Of a DNA stretch of 64,000 nt, positions 1 to 6,430 are shown one piece after another. This DNA comes from Rhizobium rosettiformans W3 (GTDB taxonomy: Bacteria > Pseudomonadota > Alphaproteobacteria > Rhizobiales > Rhizobiaceae), in assembly GCF_004912135.1 (NCBI RefSeq), contig NZ_STGU01000013.1:1-64000 (forward strand). Reading direction: 5' to 3'. A program made the translations under genes and the position numbers. The notes under the pieces were generated by a model. It made no database searches. It had not been told where the DNA came from and worked only from the letters and a program-made list of their open reading frames with translations. Positions within the stretch are counted from its first letter, which is position 1, and each line of letters starts with the position of its first letter.

Positions 1-354
1 AAAAAAGCTTGGACTATATGAGTCCAGGCAACCGCATCTTCAGTTAACCATGTTTTCAGAAGTAAATCGGCCAGAGATTGCCAATGTTACTCCTCCTGAT
101 CTATAGGTACCCGGCGTGGCGAGCGAATGTCACGCAAAGGCGGCTCCCACCAGTGCTGGTAACACCGGTGAGAGCCTAACCCTCAACCTTGTCGTGAAAG
201 GCCTTGGGCTATCATGTGTAATATTCAAATCGTGCTGACGGGCAAGCCCCGTATTGAATCTCCTGAACTCCTGTCTGAATCCGGCGTCGCGGCATCTACG
301 CCCCTCGACATAACGCCCATCGCTATCCGCGGTTGATCAGACAGGACACCATCC
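1..354. other. Non-coding left edge of the window
   Basis: No convincing gene is seen here. It contains one strong hairpin (listed separately at 142-176). Read on the minus strand, GGACT-CATAT-AGTCC (25-11) is followed by AAGCTTTTTT, which resembles a weak terminator. The same stretch (86 to 1, minus) also stays open to the left edge in one frame, so it could instead be the start of a gene lying outside the window. An AGGAGG sequence lies at about 95-100 on that strand, but no ATG follows in the open frame. Confidence 0.4.
142..176. other. Long imperfect hairpin upstream of the first gene
   Basis: The arms GGCTCCCACC (142-151) and GGTGAGAGCC (167-176) pair with one mismatch. An inner GTG/CAC stem closes a CTGGTAA loop. 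It lies about 180 nt before the first plus-strand start and has no U-tract, so it is not a standard terminator. It could be a structured leader, a protein-binding site or part of the element end. The pairing is seen directly; the role is unknown. Confidence 0.5.
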
Positions 355-1251
355 ATGCACAAAATCCATTTCGGCTCATCCGCCGACACGCACCCGCATG
401 TCTTAACGACAGCGCCCGAAGCTGTTGCCAAGCTGATCGAGCAGGCCATTGCTGCAACGATGCCACCCGAGATAGCCCGATCCGCGGTTGAAGGTGATGC
501 TGAGAGCCTGGCATGTTTAGGACGAAGTATCGCTGTCCAGGAAGGACATCTGCTAGAAGCTGTCATCATAGCCCTTGCCTCGACGCATCCCTCGAGGGTG
601 ACACTGACCGACCTCCGCCTACCGGTCCTTCCCGCTGCGGTCGAGGTCATCAAGCGCAATCGTCGCAAGCTCTATGAAGGAATAAGCTTTGAGGCGCATT
701 CCAACCCCTCCGCAGGAACGTACCATCCCGACTTAGTCGTCGTTGACGCCACTGGCCGCTGCGCGGTCATCATCGACGTGAAGCGGAGCCTATCTGGTTA
801 CCTCGGCGGGAGCAAACTGCTGGAACTACAGCAGCGAATGACGGCCTCCGGATTGGTGTTGCCCGATGTACTCTGGCGCGACCATCAAAGGCTGGCTGTC
901 GAGACCGTCGGTACAGCCATCATTGACGGATCGAAGACATCGACGGATGTATCAGATGGCGTTTGGCCGTTGTCTCGCCTCGATGACCTGCTGCAGATAG
1001 AGGGTGCGTCGCAGCTGGCTATTGAAAGCATGGAGGCCTTCCGCTGCGGCCTACGTAAGCAGTGGCAAGCGGCAATCGCAGAGGCAACAGCCAAGTCAGC
1101 GTGCCCTTCGGAGGGTGCAGTGGCACCAACTAAAGCACACCCCTCCCAGCAGCGCATCGCGGAGATGCCCGCAAGACGACGTGGCCGTCCCCCGAAAGCT
1201 CGGCCGTCAATTCAGGTCGGCTTGCTCGGGCCCGGACTGCGACCGCACTAA
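355..1251 (+). CDS. Putative PD-(D/E)XK nuclease-fold protein with C-terminal AT-hook
   Basis: 298 aa, no close family recognised. Residues 123-143 read Y-H-P-D, a hydrophobic strand, then I-I-D-V-K, which matches the PD-(D/E)XK catalytic pattern (D126, D141, K143). Near the C-terminus RRRGRPPK (274-281) is a textbook AT-hook for minor-groove binding in AT-rich DNA. The combination suggests a DNA-binding nuclease or nuclease-derived protein; this is inferred from motifs only. It is the first gene of a plus-strand cassette with a small protein, an AAA+ ATPase and an M41 protease. A 67-nt gap separates it from the next gene. The ATG at 355 is the first start after the leader and keeps the whole fold. 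A non-catalytic DNA-binding role is equally possible. Confidence 0.7.
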   Translation: MHKIHFGSSADTHPHVLTTAPEAVAKLIEQAIAATMPPEIARSAVEGDAESLACLGRSIAVQEGHLLEAVIIALASTHPSRVTLTDLRLPVLPAAVEVIKRNRRKLYEGISFEAHSNPSAGTYHPDLVVVDATGRCAVIIDVKRSLSGYLGGSKLLELQQRMTASGLVLPDVLWRDHQRLAVETVGTAIIDGSKTSTDVSDGVWPLSRLDDLLQIEGASQLAIESMEAFRCGLRKQWQAAIAEATAKSACPSEGAVAPTKAHPSQQRIAEMPARRRGRPPKARPSIQVGLLGPGLRPH

Positions 1252-1318
1252 GCGGCACACATCAATTTTCATCCTATCAGATTTGCCGGACGCGATCCGG
1301 CCACGGAAGAGCTTTGCC

Positions 1319-1819
1319 ATGATTTACCCAGTGATTATTTTCAACGTGTACCGCTTACGTCGCCAATTCGGCACGCTGAGGCTTCGCTGCGCGAGCCGAC
1401 CTAGCAGCTTACTTCGACCGCGCTCAGCCCAGGACACGAACGCGGCGCTATCCAACGACACCACCGCGCTCGTCACGGCACTCGTGCTCAGGATAGCCAG
1501 ACGGCGCGGGCGCTCACTCATCGCGCTGCCGGGCACAGTCCGTGACGCCCTGTGCGACTTGGTAGCGCAGAACGACCCCACTGCACGCTTGCTGTTCCAG
1601 TGGCTTGATCGTGAGCCGGACACCGACGAGGCGATCTTCGAGGCGGCGCGCCTACCTGATAGATGGCGCGGCAAGTCGCACATGGGGAGCAGACCTACAC
1701 GCGTCTATCGCCATCACCGTTTCTGGCAGCCAGATAGTCCGCGTCTCGCCGAGCTTGACCGTCGTCGGCTATTGCAGCTGCAGTCGCTCCTGGAAGAGGA
1801 GATGCGTCATGACCGTTGA
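1319..1819 (+). CDS. Small basic hypothetical protein
   Basis: 166 aa, arginine-rich, no recognised family. The reading frame is open further upstream but overlaps the preceding gene. The ATG at 1319 follows a GGAAGAG purine stretch and is the most economical start, though a later start is possible. A central helical segment (about residues 45-100) and a charged C-terminal helix rich in Leu, Gln and Glu are visible. The gene ends 11 nt inside the following AAA+ gene, so the two are probably translationally coupled. Its place between a nuclease-like protein and an AAA+ ATPase suggests an adaptor or regulator, but nothing in the sequence demonstrates this. Confidence 0.5.
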   Translation: MIYPVIIFNVYRLRRQFGTLRLRCASRPSSLLRPRSAQDTNAALSNDTTALVTALVLRIARRRGRSLIALPGTVRDALCDLVAQNDPTARLLFQWLDREPDTDEAIFEAARLPDRWRGKSHMGSRPTRVYRHHRFWQPDSPRLAELDRRRLLQLQSLLEEEMRHDR

Positions 1820-3716
1820 TCGTCTAAAGCGCTACTTTCTAGGCCGCCTCTACCGCCGGTCGCTGCGGATCGCATATCGGGCGGCAGTTGCGGCCGATAT
1901 CCTGCGCGCGCACCAGCGCGCCATCGGGATATATACAGTTACGACATATGCGCCTGGGGCAAGGGCTGTGCCATTGACCGGAGCTATCGCTGCAGACCGA
2001 CGCACTCTGCTTCGGGTTCTATCAAGCAATGCATTGCTGCCTGTCTTGCCACCGGTGACAGTCCGAAGACATGACATCGACCTAATCATCGAGGATATCG
2101 TCGGCGACATCGACGCATCTGTGACCGGCGCTGAGACTGAGGCGACTCCCGCGGAAGCCGTAGAACGGCCGCTACTCCACGACGATCGTGGAGATCATGG
2201 TCAATACCTAAAGCAGCTTGCCAGCCTCTTGCGAGCAGTAGCACATCCGCCAGCAATCACCGAGACGGTCATTGTCCTCAGCATCATCGAAGCTGTGCGG
2301 CGATCACATCTGACAGCTGCAAAAGTCCTTGAGATCCTGTCCAAACCGGCACCAGTCTTGTTGCTGCGAGTGCCCATCCGCGGATTTGAACAAGCGCTTG
2401 GGCTCATGATCGAGCATGGCTTCATTGGGCCCGCCATGCGGCTGCGGGACGGCGGAGGCGGATACTCGCTGAGCAGGCGTGTGTATTCGGGGCAGGAGCC
2501 ATACGACTCGCGCACCATTGTAACGTTTCGGAATGGTGACCTAACACATGAGAACTCCGAGAAACGGCGTGTGCTCCTGTCAAAAGCACTTTCGACTGGC
2601 CGCCCCATCCTGGTGGCTGCCGAGGATGACGAACCCTGGCCTGATCGCGTGACATCAAGCGCGGATCTGATCCTCGATGCCCCACAGTTAGATTGGCAAC
2701 TGCTGACCCATGCAATCGAGATTGCAACGGGCCACTTACGCGCCAAAGTCGACGAAGCCGCACGTGAATATACCATAGAGTTGGCGCGTCTCGGTCTGGA
2801 CGATCTCGCACTTGCGATCAAGCCCGGACGGACCATTTGCAGTATCCTAAGTCGTCTTGAGACTTTTGCGCGTGAGCAAGCGGACGTCCGGGGCGATGAA
2901 GAGGGAGCTGGAAGCGCCAAGCAGACTGCTGCTAGCGGGGAGCGAAGCCGTACCTTGAGCAATTCAGAACGCGGCCGCCGTGCCGACAAAACGCTGTCGA
3001 TTGACATCATCCAGCCAGCACAACGGCCAGCAAAGGTAAACGGCAAAGGAGCCGCACCGCATCTCTGCATCGAGCAACTCGCAGGTTACGGCGAGGCACG
3101 CCAGTGGGCACTCGATCTCAAAACAGATCTTGCCATCTGGCGTGCCAAAAAGCTGGCGTGGGCCGATATGAGCACCAAGCTCCTGCTAAGCGGTCCGCCT
3201 GGGACCGGCAAAACGACGTTTGCTCGTGCCCTGTGCAACTCGCTTGAGATCCCACTGATCGCGACGTCCGTCGGCCAATGGCTAGAACCCGGATACCTGG
3301 GTGACGTGCTTAAACGCATGACCGCTTTTTTCGATCTAGCCAGAGAGCACACGCCGGTGATCCTATTCGTTGACGAGATCGACGGGATTGGTCGACGAGA
3401 CAGCGGTTCAGGGCGCAGCTACGATGACTATTGGATCACAGTCATTAACAGGATGCTGGAACTCCTCGACGGCGCGGTGAGGTCAGAAGGTATCGTAATG
3501 GTCGGAGCAACCAACAGACCGTCGGTGATTGACCCGGCAATCCGCCGGTCAGGGCGACTGGAGCGGCATATAGAGATCCCGCCTCCCGACATCGATGCGC
3601 TGGAGGGCATCATCCGCCATCACCTGGGGCCAGATCTCAACGGGGTACTGGCGAGTGCACGCATAACCAACCCAAAGCTCAGTAATCAGTCGGGAGCTGA
3701 CCATGCTACACGTTGA
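1809..3716 (+). CDS. FtsH-like AAA+ ATPase, truncated within the lid domain
   Basis: 635 aa from the ATG at 1809, which overlaps the previous gene by 11 nt. The N-terminal 400 or so residues are unrecognised. The C-terminal third is an AAA+ domain: Walker A GPPGTGKT (about 461-468), Walker B ILFVDEID (about 518-525), sensor-1 GATN (about 566) and a following arginine-finger region with RRSGRLERH. The protein stops just after the first part of the AAA+ lid. The remaining lid helix, resembling the FtsH SGADL motif, is encoded at the start of the next gene. No membrane segment is evident, unlike classical FtsH. Likely role: ATP-driven unfoldase partner of the M41 protease encoded next. The split could be a real two-subunit design or an old frameshift; both genes look otherwise intact. 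Confidence 0.75.
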   Translation: MTVDRLKRYFLGRLYRRSLRIAYRAAVAADILRAHQRAIGIYTVTTYAPGARAVPLTGAIAADRRTLLRVLSSNALLPVLPPVTVRRHDIDLIIEDIVGDIDASVTGAETEATPAEAVERPLLHDDRGDHGQYLKQLASLLRAVAHPPAITETVIVLSIIEAVRRSHLTAAKVLEILSKPAPVLLLRVPIRGFEQALGLMIEHGFIGPAMRLRDGGGGYSLSRRVYSGQEPYDSRTIVTFRNGDLTHENSEKRRVLLSKALSTGRPILVAAEDDEPWPDRVTSSADLILDAPQLDWQLLTHAIEIATGHLRAKVDEAAREYTIELARLGLDDLALAIKPGRTICSILSRLETFAREQADVRGDEEGAGSAKQTAASGERSRTLSNSERGRRADKTLSIDIIQPAQRPAKVNGKGAAPHLCIEQLAGYGEARQWALDLKTDLAIWRAKKLAWADMSTKLLLSGPPGTGKTTFARALCNSLEIPLIATSVGQWLEPGYLGDVLKRMTAFFDLAREHTPVILFVDEIDGIGRRDSGSGRSYDDYWITVINRMLELLDGAVRSEGIVMVGATNRPSVIDPAIRRSGRLERHIEIPPPDIDALEGIIRHHLGPDLNGVLASARITNPKLSNQSGADHATR

Positions 3717-4476
3717 CCGAACAGCGAACGACAAGCGCTCCTCCCAACGCAAAGATCGGCAGGCAGCAGCCCTAAAACATCTTGCTCTCGCCGCCCAGGG
3801 GATGACAGGCGCTGATATCGCGCGTCTGATCCGCGACGCACGCGGGATTGCTCGTCGCGCAAGACGCAAACTGCGTTACGGCGATGTTTTGGAGGTGCTA
3901 GACCAGCAGATTGGGTCAGTGCCGTCAGATGTAAGATGGCAAATCTCGGTGCATGAGGCGGGTCACGCACTTGTCTTCACGTCGCTGGGCATTGCAGAGG
4001 TCCAATCGGTATCCACTGGACGTGGCGATGGCGGTGCCACATCGGTGCGATGGCCTGAGGTGATGCCCCAGACAGAGAACGGCGTGATGCAGGTGATGAC
4101 TTGCTATCTTGCAGGACGTGCGGCCGAGAGCCTCATCTTTAATGAGACGCTGATCGGTCACGGCGGCTCCGATGGCAGCGACCTTGAGATTGCGACCACA
4201 AACGCGGTTCGTCTTGAGACAGTGCTCGGATGCTCCGGGGATTTGCCACTCCTGTACATGCCGAGCGAACGCCCACCGCACGACCTTCGCTACGATCGGG
4301 GGCTGGCAGTGCGGGTCAACAAACGTCTCGAACAAGCACTCGGTACGGCGGTGTCCATAGTCACCCAGCATCAAGAAGCGTTGCTCCGACTGGCCCGGGA
4401 GCTGGATCAACGGCGTTACCTAGACGGCGCGACGGTCCGCGAGATCCTAGCGCTTGATCTGGGCAGATCCGGATAA
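3703..4476 (+). CDS. M41-family zinc metalloprotease with AAA+ lid remnant
   Basis: 257 aa. Residues of about 25-50 contain MTGADIARLIRDARG, the C-terminal lid helix normally found at the end of an FtsH AAA+ domain. It is followed by an M41 peptidase domain with the zinc motif HEAGH (84-88) and a downstream acidic region GSDGSDLE, whose D160 could be the third ligand (FtsH uses an Asp here). It overlaps the AAA+ gene by 14 nt, and GGGAG lies 6 nt before the ATG, so independent coupled initiation is plausible. No membrane segment is seen. The expected function is proteolysis of substrates delivered by the upstream ATPase. The substrate is unknown; in this setting it may be a regulator or a phage protein. 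Confidence 0.75.
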   Translation: MLHVDRTANDKRSSQRKDRQAAALKHLALAAQGMTGADIARLIRDARGIARRARRKLRYGDVLEVLDQQIGSVPSDVRWQISVHEAGHALVFTSLGIAEVQSVSTGRGDGGATSVRWPEVMPQTENGVMQVMTCYLAGRAAESLIFNETLIGHGGSDGSDLEIATTNAVRLETVLGCSGDLPLLYMPSERPPHDLRYDRGLAVRVNKRLEQALGTAVSIVTQHQEALLRLARELDQRRYLDGATVREILALDLGRSG

Positions 4477-4486
4477 ACGGCGTTAG
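4474..4486. repeat. Near-palindrome copy 1 (TAAACGGCGTTAG)
   Basis: Overlaps the stop codon of the protease gene. It matches the core AAACGGCGTT of a recurring 13-bp near-palindrome found in the gaps of this block; the outer bases are degenerate. Confidence 0.45.
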
Positions 4487-4527
4487 CCGCCTCCCCCGGG
4501 CGAATGGTCTAAGTTCGTCCGGGCGGC
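4486..4527 (+). terminator. Terminator-like hairpin after the protease gene
   Basis: GCCGCC (4486-4491) pairs with GGCGGC (4522-4527), and CGGGCGAA (4497-4504) pairs with TTCGTCCG (4514-4521) allowing one G-U pair. A 5-nt bulge and a 9-nt loop remain. It starts 10 nt after the stop. No T-run follows, so it may be an mRNA 3' end or stabiliser, not a classic rho-independent terminator. Confidence 0.4.
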
Positions 4528-4703
4528 GTATTGCGGCGTTTCACATTGGGAAGGATGCGGGTCAGTACATCTCGGTATGCTGGCAAAGCCGTATACCAGC
4601 AGGACAGACCGCGGAACCGGTAAGATGCCTTAAAATACATTGCACATTACCGATTCAGGGTTTGATACCATCGATTCAGACTGCGGCTCAGCCGATTCAC
4701 ATT

Positions 4704-4716
4704 CGAACGGCGTTTT
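4704..4716. repeat. Near-palindrome copy 2 (CGAACGGCGTTTT)
   Basis: Intergenic copy of the recurring element, with core AACGGCGTTT intact. Confidence 0.4.
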
Positions 4717-4806
4717 CACAATTGTGGGGGCTAGATGCCCCCAGGCAGTCGTGGACCGCATGCTCCCTTGACTGGCTATCCTGGCTCACGGTTTCGGCGC
4801 TTGCAG

Positions 4807-4816
4807 CAAACGCCGT
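4807..4816. repeat. Near-palindrome copy 3, half site (CAAACGCCGT)
   Basis: Intergenic copy with an intact left arm and core but a lost right arm. It lies about 95 nt before the next start codon. Confidence 0.35.
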
Positions 4817-4909
4817 GCCAGAGATACCACCATCAGATCCACTCGGTCATTGACGCCGACAAAAAACCGTCTGAGCCTAGGGTCAGGTACAACGCAGTAA
4901 CTAAAATCC

Positions 4910-5722
4910 ATGACAACTGATAAACGGACGCCCCCATTCACTGAGCCGAATGTGGCCCACTCTTGCCTCCTCGCCAAGCGTCACATCATCAATGATGGCG
5001 CACTGAGCCCGTCACTAAAAACATGGGCCGGGCAATCAGCGGCCAGCACCCTGACGCCTGCAATCCACCCGTCCTTCGCCGAGATTGACCCGTCTGTCGA
5101 ACTCGGTAGCCTCTACGTCAGCCAACCGGTCTTTCACGGTAAAGCCATCGCGATCGATTTGACCCGGGGAATGATCCGAGGGGCAATCGATTCGGTTGCC
5201 AGCGATCAACGGCGCTTGAAGCAGATTTGCAAGACTTACGGGTTGAAGCTTCATCACGCCTATATCAAACTGACGGCACGATACGGCGGCGATGAAGTCA
5301 GGCTCGACGGCCGAATGGTGCAGCTGCATGCGGAGCTGCCGAGCTTCATCGACATCCATCGGATTGTGCTTCTTGATCGGGGGCGGCTCCTGTTCGAGCG
5401 ACCATATCAGGAGCAGATTTTCGAGGAGGACTACGGGCATGTCCCGCGCTTGGTCACGTCTATCAATTCTGTCGAGGAGACGGACAGACTGACCCAGGAT
5501 TGGACCTCAGCAATGATCCGGGCGAACGTTCTCGACGACGCGGAACCTGTCCGTATTCAAGGTTTTTTGTGGCTGCCCTTCCGCGCTGACCGTTATCGAC
5601 CGTCCGTTTTCAAGGAGTATGATCCGGCGCGATTCTCAGAACTTGAGGCCTGTGCGCTCAGCAGCGATCTGGTTCACGGCAAGGTTGGCAATGTCTTCTA
5701 CATGCGAGGGCTAGGTGACTGA
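4910..5722 (+). CDS. Hypothetical protein
   Basis: 270 aa, not recognised. It looks soluble, with no signal peptide or membrane segment. It has many conserved-looking aromatic and acidic residues (for example a FIDIHRIVLLDRGRLLFERP stretch near the middle) consistent with an alpha/beta fold. No catalytic motif is identified. It is the first gene after the protease-terminating hairpin and is separated from the cassette by 433 nt, so it likely has its own promoter. The ribosome site before the ATG at 4910 is weak, so a slightly different start is possible. It sits in the same repeat-rich block as the recombinase, so it is probably element cargo. Confidence 0.55.
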   Translation: MTTDKRTPPFTEPNVAHSCLLAKRHIINDGALSPSLKTWAGQSAASTLTPAIHPSFAEIDPSVELGSLYVSQPVFHGKAIAIDLTRGMIRGAIDSVASDQRRLKQICKTYGLKLHHAYIKLTARYGGDEVRLDGRMVQLHAELPSFIDIHRIVLLDRGRLLFERPYQEQIFEEDYGHVPRLVTSINSVEETDRLTQDWTSAMIRANVLDDAEPVRIQGFLWLPFRADRYRPSVFKEYDPARFSELEACALSSDLVHGKVGNVFYMRGLGD

Positions 5723-5879
5723 GATGCTCGACGCACTACCTACACCCCCCACAGACAGTCGGGCTGCCGAGTGGGATCGCCGGGTCTGCGATTTCGGCTC
5801 ACAAGCGATCTCCGTCTGTCGATCACACTCACTGCCAACGCCGTCTCCGATTCCACATTCGATATCTTCGATTCCGGGA

Positions 5880-5892
5880 CAAACGGCGTTTG
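5880..5892. repeat. Near-palindrome copy 4 (CAAACGGCGTTTG), full site
   Basis: Best copy of the element: both 6-bp arms, CAAACG and CGTTTG, are perfect around a central G. It lies 16 nt before the start of the small gene at 5908 and next to its ribosome site, a position expected for an operator. Confidence 0.55.
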
Positions 5893-5907
5893 CGAGAGGA
5901 GGCTGAG

Positions 5908-6246
5908 ATGGCGAGATCACGCACTCAGCGCTTGCGAGACCAGCGAGAGCGCCAGCAGGCTTACCGGGATGAGCAGCGACGGCTCCGGCGACCGGGCCGC
6001 GACGACATCGCCCGCGTCGCGCTTCGATGGCTCATCCTCGGAACGGCCAAACTCGCCGAGCGGGAAGGCAATCCCGCGCGCATGAACAAGGTCGAGACCG
6101 ATATCTTGGAAGCCTTGGTCGAGCAGGGCTTTGACAGGTCTGCCTCGGATGCAGCGCTTGGCGACCTCATCGACAGATACGTCGACGGCAAATGGGATTT
6201 CAGGCGCAAGGTTCATCTCAGCACCGGGACCGAAACGGACAGGTAA
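5908..6246 (+). CDS. Small basic helical hypothetical protein
   Basis: 112 aa. The ATG at 5908 is preceded 6 nt upstream by AGGAGG, which decides this start over the one at 5890. The first 35 residues are extremely Arg/Gln/Glu-rich (RTQRLRDQRERQQAYRDEQ), probably a long charged helix or coiled coil. The rest is helical, with LDALVEQG-like and RYVDGKW segments. No family is recognised. Its size, basic character and an upstream palindrome make a DNA-binding regulator or recombination accessory factor plausible, but this is inference only. It is followed after 184 nt by the serine recombinase. Confidence 0.55.
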   Translation: MARSRTQRLRDQRERQQAYRDEQRRLRRPGRDDIARVALRWLILGTAKLAEREGNPARMNKVETDILEALVEQGFDRSASDAALGDLIDRYVDGKWDFRRKVHLSTGTETDR

Positions 6247-6295
6247 TCGGTACCTTTGGCGGTCACAGGCGATGCGGCAGGCAACTGGCGCATCG

Positions 6296-6308
6296 CAAAC
6301 GCCGTCTG
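6296..6308. repeat. Near-palindrome copy 5 (CAAACGCCGTCTG)
   Basis: Intergenic, upstream of the recombinase. One mismatch breaks the right arm. Extended by flanking GC, it reads GCAAACGCCGTCTGC. Confidence 0.45.
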
Positions 6309-6341
6309 CAGTCTAAGTGCCCTATCCCCCCATTACTTCAT

Positions 6342-6354
6342 AAAACGCCGTTTG
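6342..6354. repeat. Near-palindrome copy 6 (AAAACGCCGTTTG)
   Basis: 46 bp downstream of copy 5 and 77 bp before the recombinase ATG. Only the first base departs from the full palindrome. Confidence 0.5.
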
Positions 6355-6430
6355 CACCAGAATCGTGGGAAGCGGGCCCCTTGTGGCAGTAGGTGCCATT
6401 CACTAACTGGCGAGGATCATTGGGGGTACC

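Larger units (their letters stand above)
4477..4909. other. 433-nt non-coding gap with hairpin and repeated near-palindromes
   Basis: No convincing open frame: two short plus-strand frames here overlap each other and lack ribosome sites. The gap holds a strong hairpin directly after the protease gene and three copies of the AAACG(G/C)CGTT-type repeat, listed separately. A promoter for the following gene is probably here but no clear -35/-10 pair is recognised. Confidence 0.5.

Noticed and set aside
1..86. Open minus-strand frame leaving the left edge, with AGGAGG upstream
   Set aside because: A stop precedes it directly and no ATG, GTG or TTG lies in the open frame; it is too short to judge.
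4474..4530. Integron attC site suggested by GCGTTAG near the protease stop
   Set aside because: No matching R'/L' boxes or complementary RYYYAAC are found, and no integrase of the tyrosine type is present.
4662..4920. Two short plus-strand frames in the gap after the protease gene
   Set aside because: They overlap each other, lack ribosome sites and are interrupted by the repeated palindromes.
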